A stretch of 64,000 nucleotides of DNA from Oscheius onirici. Lineage: Eukaryota; Nematoda; Chromadorea; Rhabditida; Rhabditidae. The stretch spans positions 6,558,501 through 6,622,500 of the forward strand of contig OW051470.1 in the NCBI GenBank assembly GCA_932521025.1, read 5' to 3'. Made by a program: the position numbers and the translations under genes. Every line of letters begins with the position of its first letter. Positions within the stretch are counted from its first letter, which is position 1. This document shows positions 60,377 to 64,000 of the stretch, piece by piece. Under the pieces are notes generated by a model, which saw only the letters and a program-made list of their open reading frames with translations, was not told the DNA's origin and did not search any database.

Positions 60377-61163
60377 ATGAACTCGCCAATTCTTCTTTTG
60401 GTCGTCGGAGTCTGTCTGGCTGCTCCGTTCACCAACATAAACGATGTTCCTGAACAGTACAGAAGTGAGTGATGAAAGTATCCGGAAAAAAAGTGCTTAT
60501 TCAAAAAAAGAGCCTAAGATTTACTGGGAATGACTGATAGTGCACTCGATGGATTCCCACAGCCAGGAAGAGCTAGCACAAGAAAAGTTCAGAAATGATT
60601 CCCCAGGAGGCTATCGACTTCCTTGCCGGTCTGAACGAGAACGATAAGATCGCTCTGAAAGACTGGGCTAAAGGACACGCTGCTTACAGAACAGAACACG
60701 AGGCTATTCAAGCCTTGAAGCTTCGTTCACCCCATCTCGGAGAAAAGGCCGAGAAACTGCACAATCTCGTAAAGCAGAAGATTGAGTCTCTCGCACCGGA
60801 GGCTAAAGCATTCGCGTCTGAGGTTTGGTCTTTTCCCGTCACATTTTAACGGAAGATTCAGATGATTGACCGAATTCGTCGTCTGCAAGCTCAGATTGTG
60901 GCTGGGGAGAAAATCTCGCAGGACGATCTTAAAAAACGAGCAGCCCTCGCTCTTAAAAAGTTTAATGTGAGTGTTCTATGAAAGGGAAGGAATGTTTTTC
61001 TCTAGGGACTCTCCCCGTCGGCAAAGGATGACTTGAAGCAGCAGTTCCCTATCATCAACGCCGTGATGGAGAGTGAGTTTCTTTGTTTGGAAATCAATCA
61101 GGAACTCTTTCAGACGAAAAGTTCAAGAAGTTGGCCGAAAGCTTCAAAGGACCCCTCAATTGA
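60377..61163 (+). CDS. far: Fatty acid- and retinol-binding protein (FAR family)
   Basis: Five exons: 60377-60464, 60593-60822, 60862-60966, 61006-61072 and 61114-61163, all joining in frame; introns 2-4 are only 39-41 bp. The protein has a signal peptide (MNSPILLLVVGVCLAAP), then INDVPEQYRKMIPQEAIDFL, KSPHLGEKAEKL-like helical segments, EMIDRIRRLQAQIVAGEKIS and LSPSAKDDLKQQFPIINAVM. Nematode FAR proteins are small, secreted, all-helical carriers of fatty acids and retinol, and the start after the signal peptide (PEQYR.MIP) is a hallmark. The length, about 180 residues, is usual. The 3' end faces that of ECPAS, 82 bp away. Confidence 0.9.
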
Positions 61164-61245
61164 AGATTGTATTTACATAAATAATTTACTACGCTTTATA
61201 CAACCCGACAAGAAAGATCACCAGAAACACAAAACCGGGGACTGT

Positions 61246-64000
61246 TCAGTCCGTTTCCATCTGGAGAGCCGAGTCCAGACGGTCAGAGAGTCCCGTCTCT
61301 TTGGCAGCTCGGCTGTTCTGTAAAGCTGTCGTGATGACCTCCCAGTTCATCTCGAAACTGCCACGACGCTCGGCCATTTTCATCACAATCTGAACAGGAT
61401 ATTAGTTAGATAACGTGAGGAGGAAAATGAAAAAAAAACAATTCAAAAAAAAAGGAAAAACCTTTACCTGTAATGCCTGAGCAGCAACCGACTTTTTTTG
61501 GTTCTCACACATCTCTTCTGCGACGTGCAACAGGGACTGGACGAGAGAATCCGAAGGAAGGGGAGAAGACAGTTCCCATCTGTTCACAAGAGAGTAGAGT
61601 TCGGCCAGAATGTCCTGACGAGCTTTCCAGTACAGGTTCGTGTTCGAGATGAAAGAAGCCAAGTCTTTAGTCAGTTCTTCTGCCTCTGTTCCGTTTCTAT
61701 AGGCTCCGAGAGATGTCGTGAAGGCGACCAGGTTGGTCGAGAGAAATTTGGCCACCAGAGCTTCCTTCTCCAAGTTGCTCAAATTCTCGTCTTCCGAATC
61801 TGATTTCTCGCTAAAATTGGGTTCTATATTTTGAAAGAACGAATAAAACTAACGCATTGAGATCGAGGATCTTCGAGACTAGATTCTGAACCTTCTTCTG
61901 TAGCCATTGAGCCATTTCGGTCGAAGGAGTGTGTTCGGCAAAGGAGGCACAAGATGCGAGAGCAAAAGCAACGTAGTCTTTCTTCTTTTTACTAGCTTCT
62001 CTCCTCAGAATTTCGGATATCTGAACAGTTCTGGTCAAAAAGGTTGGCTGAAATTGAAACCTCATTCATTCCTGTCGGACCTTTGACCGCAGACAATTGA
62101 CGGCCACTGGCTACGAAGATGGAAGTGACTGCCAAAAGAATCTTCTCCTTTCCGTCCCATGTTCTTCCGGAGAGAAGAGGAAGCAGCGAGGAGAGAATCT
62201 GATCTGCATCGGTACCGTTGAGATAAACAGATCCAAGAGACTCGGCCACGCAGGCCAGCATTCTTCCTGCCTGTGCCTTCACAGACCACACCTGACTGTT
62301 TTGGAGGAGGTCAACAGCCACAGCGACAACTTCCTTTCGATAGAGGACAAGAGCACTGGAAGTACTGGGGACCAGCTCTTCCCACAGCTCATTCCACTCC
62401 TCGTGGCGTTTCTTCGAAACATCGTCGCCTTTGACAACTGAAAGTCTTCCGTTTGAAAGCATACGCAAAAGCAGCGTACCTTCTCTGCAAGTTTCTAAAA
62501 AGATGTAAGGAAGAATCTGGGCGCCGTGCCCTTGAATAATGTCCGAGCAATGGGCCGAGAAGTTCTTCAGAACATAGAGAGAGGCTCTCTTCGAATCTTC
62601 CGAGTCCGAGACGAGATTCTTTGTAATCAGAGCCATCAGTTTGTCCACCGGTCCGGCAGAAACGAATTTGGCCAAGTAGGAGAGAGCATTGGCACTGTTC
62701 TTCCTCACTGATGGATTGCGGTCACTCACACCGGGAGCCAGGGCCGCAAAGAACTTGTCTGAAGAGAATAATTTGTCTAAAAAGTGTTATAAAACAGACC
62801 ACAAGGCGGCTTATTGTCCATGAGAAGTTGAGGAGCACGGAGAGTCAACTGGGTAATAAATTGGGCAGCAGCGGCTCTTGTACTGACTCCGATGCTGGAA
62901 CGAAGCTGGTCACAGACACGGGGCTGCATAGTTTGAAGGGCTGACGAATCAATCTGAAGCAAGAATAAGGAAAAAAAGATATAAACTTACGTATGGCAAG
63001 AGATCGTTGATGGCCGACATCATCGGAGAAGTGCCAGCAAACTGAGATCTCAGATCGTCTAGTTGCTCCAATTGGTTCGCGGAAGAACGGACAGCCATGT
63101 AGTTGAGAACAGCCGACTCGTTGTCACTGATGGCGTCAAGGAAGCAGGGAATGAGAATGTGCAGAAAGCCTTGAAGCTGTTTGCCAGCCGTCTTCGATAA
63201 CTCCATCAATAAAACGAGACTGAACTCGACCGTGGCCTTGACCGTACTGTTCACCCCTTTTTCTATTATTAGAGGTAGGAACTTTGTCAAGAAGGCTTCA
63301 GCTTTAGCCTTGTTCGATGTCGTAGCCAGACGAATGATCAGTTTCCTCAGGCTGTCTGCAGTCCTTTCTGCTGCCAATCGAACCGATTCCTTGATGTCGT
63401 CCCGAACTCTCATCACTGTTTCGAAAAGCGCTGGCAGCTGCGCATGCATGTAGGGAGTGTCATTCGAATGGAGAAGATCAGCCAGGGCCAGACATCTGAA
63501 TTTATACATTGCTTGATCTGTGTGAAAACTTACGATGACTCTCGGACACGCCATTCCTTGTCAGTCAGCAGGGGGAAGAGTTCCTTCGCGATCGGGTCAG
63601 CATACATTTCGATAACATTGCGTTTTCCAGCTGTCAGCACACTCCAGATCGACTTCATGCTCTGTTGAACTTTAAGATCCGGATCGTAGCGATAGCGGAA
63701 TAACTTAGGAGCCAGTTGACCGAAATAGGGCTGAAGTTCGTCTCTCGCCTGCTCGAGAATCTCTCCGAAACCAAAAGCTGCTCCCTAAAATTGTTTTGAA
63801 TGAGTTCCAATGAGAAAACAAACCTTCTTAGCGTTCCAAGAAGCATTGTGTTTGGCTAGTTGCATGAACTTGTACAGGAGGTCTGGTTGATTGAGATCTG
63901 TTGCCAGACTGCACAGCTCCTTGTAAGTAGTCAGATTGGATCCGTCTGGAGCCTTTCCGAGCATGTTGTCCTTAAAGACGACGGTGTCGCTCTGAACCTT
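61246..64000 (-). CDS. ECPAS: Proteasome adaptor and scaffold protein Ecm29, C-terminal part
   Basis: Exons on the minus strand run from the right window edge to the TGA at 61248-61246. They encode HEAT-type helical repeats. Strong family marks in order: [126 protein letters not shown] and [19 protein letters not shown]. Ecm29 binds the 26S proteasome, links core to regulatory particle, and tethers proteasomes to membranes and motors. The N-terminal half lies beyond the window. Nothing looks broken. Transcription converges with the FAR gene. Confidence 0.93.

Overview
This window is animal nuclear DNA, almost certainly from a nematode. Genes are split by many short introns of about 34-60 bp with GT(A/G)AGT-like donors and TTTCAG-like acceptors. 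The gene content is nematode-flavoured: a fatty acid/retinol-binding (FAR) protein, an MSP-domain protein, small secreted ShK-type peptides, a Cys-loop receptor subunit and a giant DIG-1-like matrix protein. I see no prokaryotic features, CRISPR array or operon of bacterial type.

Layout. Positions 1-374 (minus) hold the start of an eIF3j gene. Positions 1.9-3.7 kb (minus) encode a Cys-loop ligand-gated channel subunit. Two small secreted six-cysteine (ShK-like) peptides lie at 3.9-4.1 kb (minus) and 5.5-5.7 kb (plus). Between and around them, 0.8-7.6 kb is rich in small non-coding repeats: two related foldback elements, a palindromic MITE, a SINE-like insertion with a 15-bp target duplication, and a Pol III tRNA-like unit.

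About 46.5 kb (8,169-54,683, minus) is one gene whose exons join in frame. Its protein has a signal peptide, a furin-like site, sushi and EGF modules, about seven Ig and eleven FN3 domains, an EGF, then an enormous Pro-Thr-Asp-Gly repeat region interrupted by VWA-like domains, and finally more VWA domains, an FN3-like stretch and a calcium-binding-type EGF. This is the architecture of nematode DIG-1, a giant secreted extracellular-matrix protein. I estimate about 12,000 residues. One exon alone (11,400-32,015) is 20.6 kb and is nearly all repeat.

The repeat is hierarchical: ~17-residue motifs in a four-beat pattern, doubled to 140- or 144-residue modules (A, 420 bp; B, 432 bp), joined as 852-bp A+B units or lone 420-bp A units, then copied again in blocks of several kb with offsets such as 3,396 bp. 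A second scale of duplication has copied a 3.2-kb piece holding a VWA-encoding exon plus a 1.16-kb intron, and the introns differ by only about one base in the parts I compared. One intron of the gene carries a 2.8-kb Mutator-like (MULE) transposon; other introns carry foldback elements.

The right end holds compact housekeeping and nematode genes: an MSP-domain coiled-coil protein (minus), a small one-pass membrane protein (plus), a FAR lipid carrier (plus), and the C-terminal half of the proteasome adaptor ECPAS/Ecm29 (minus, running off the window). These neighbours do not form an obvious pathway. The standout is the giant matrix gene and the recent, multi-level amplification inside it.
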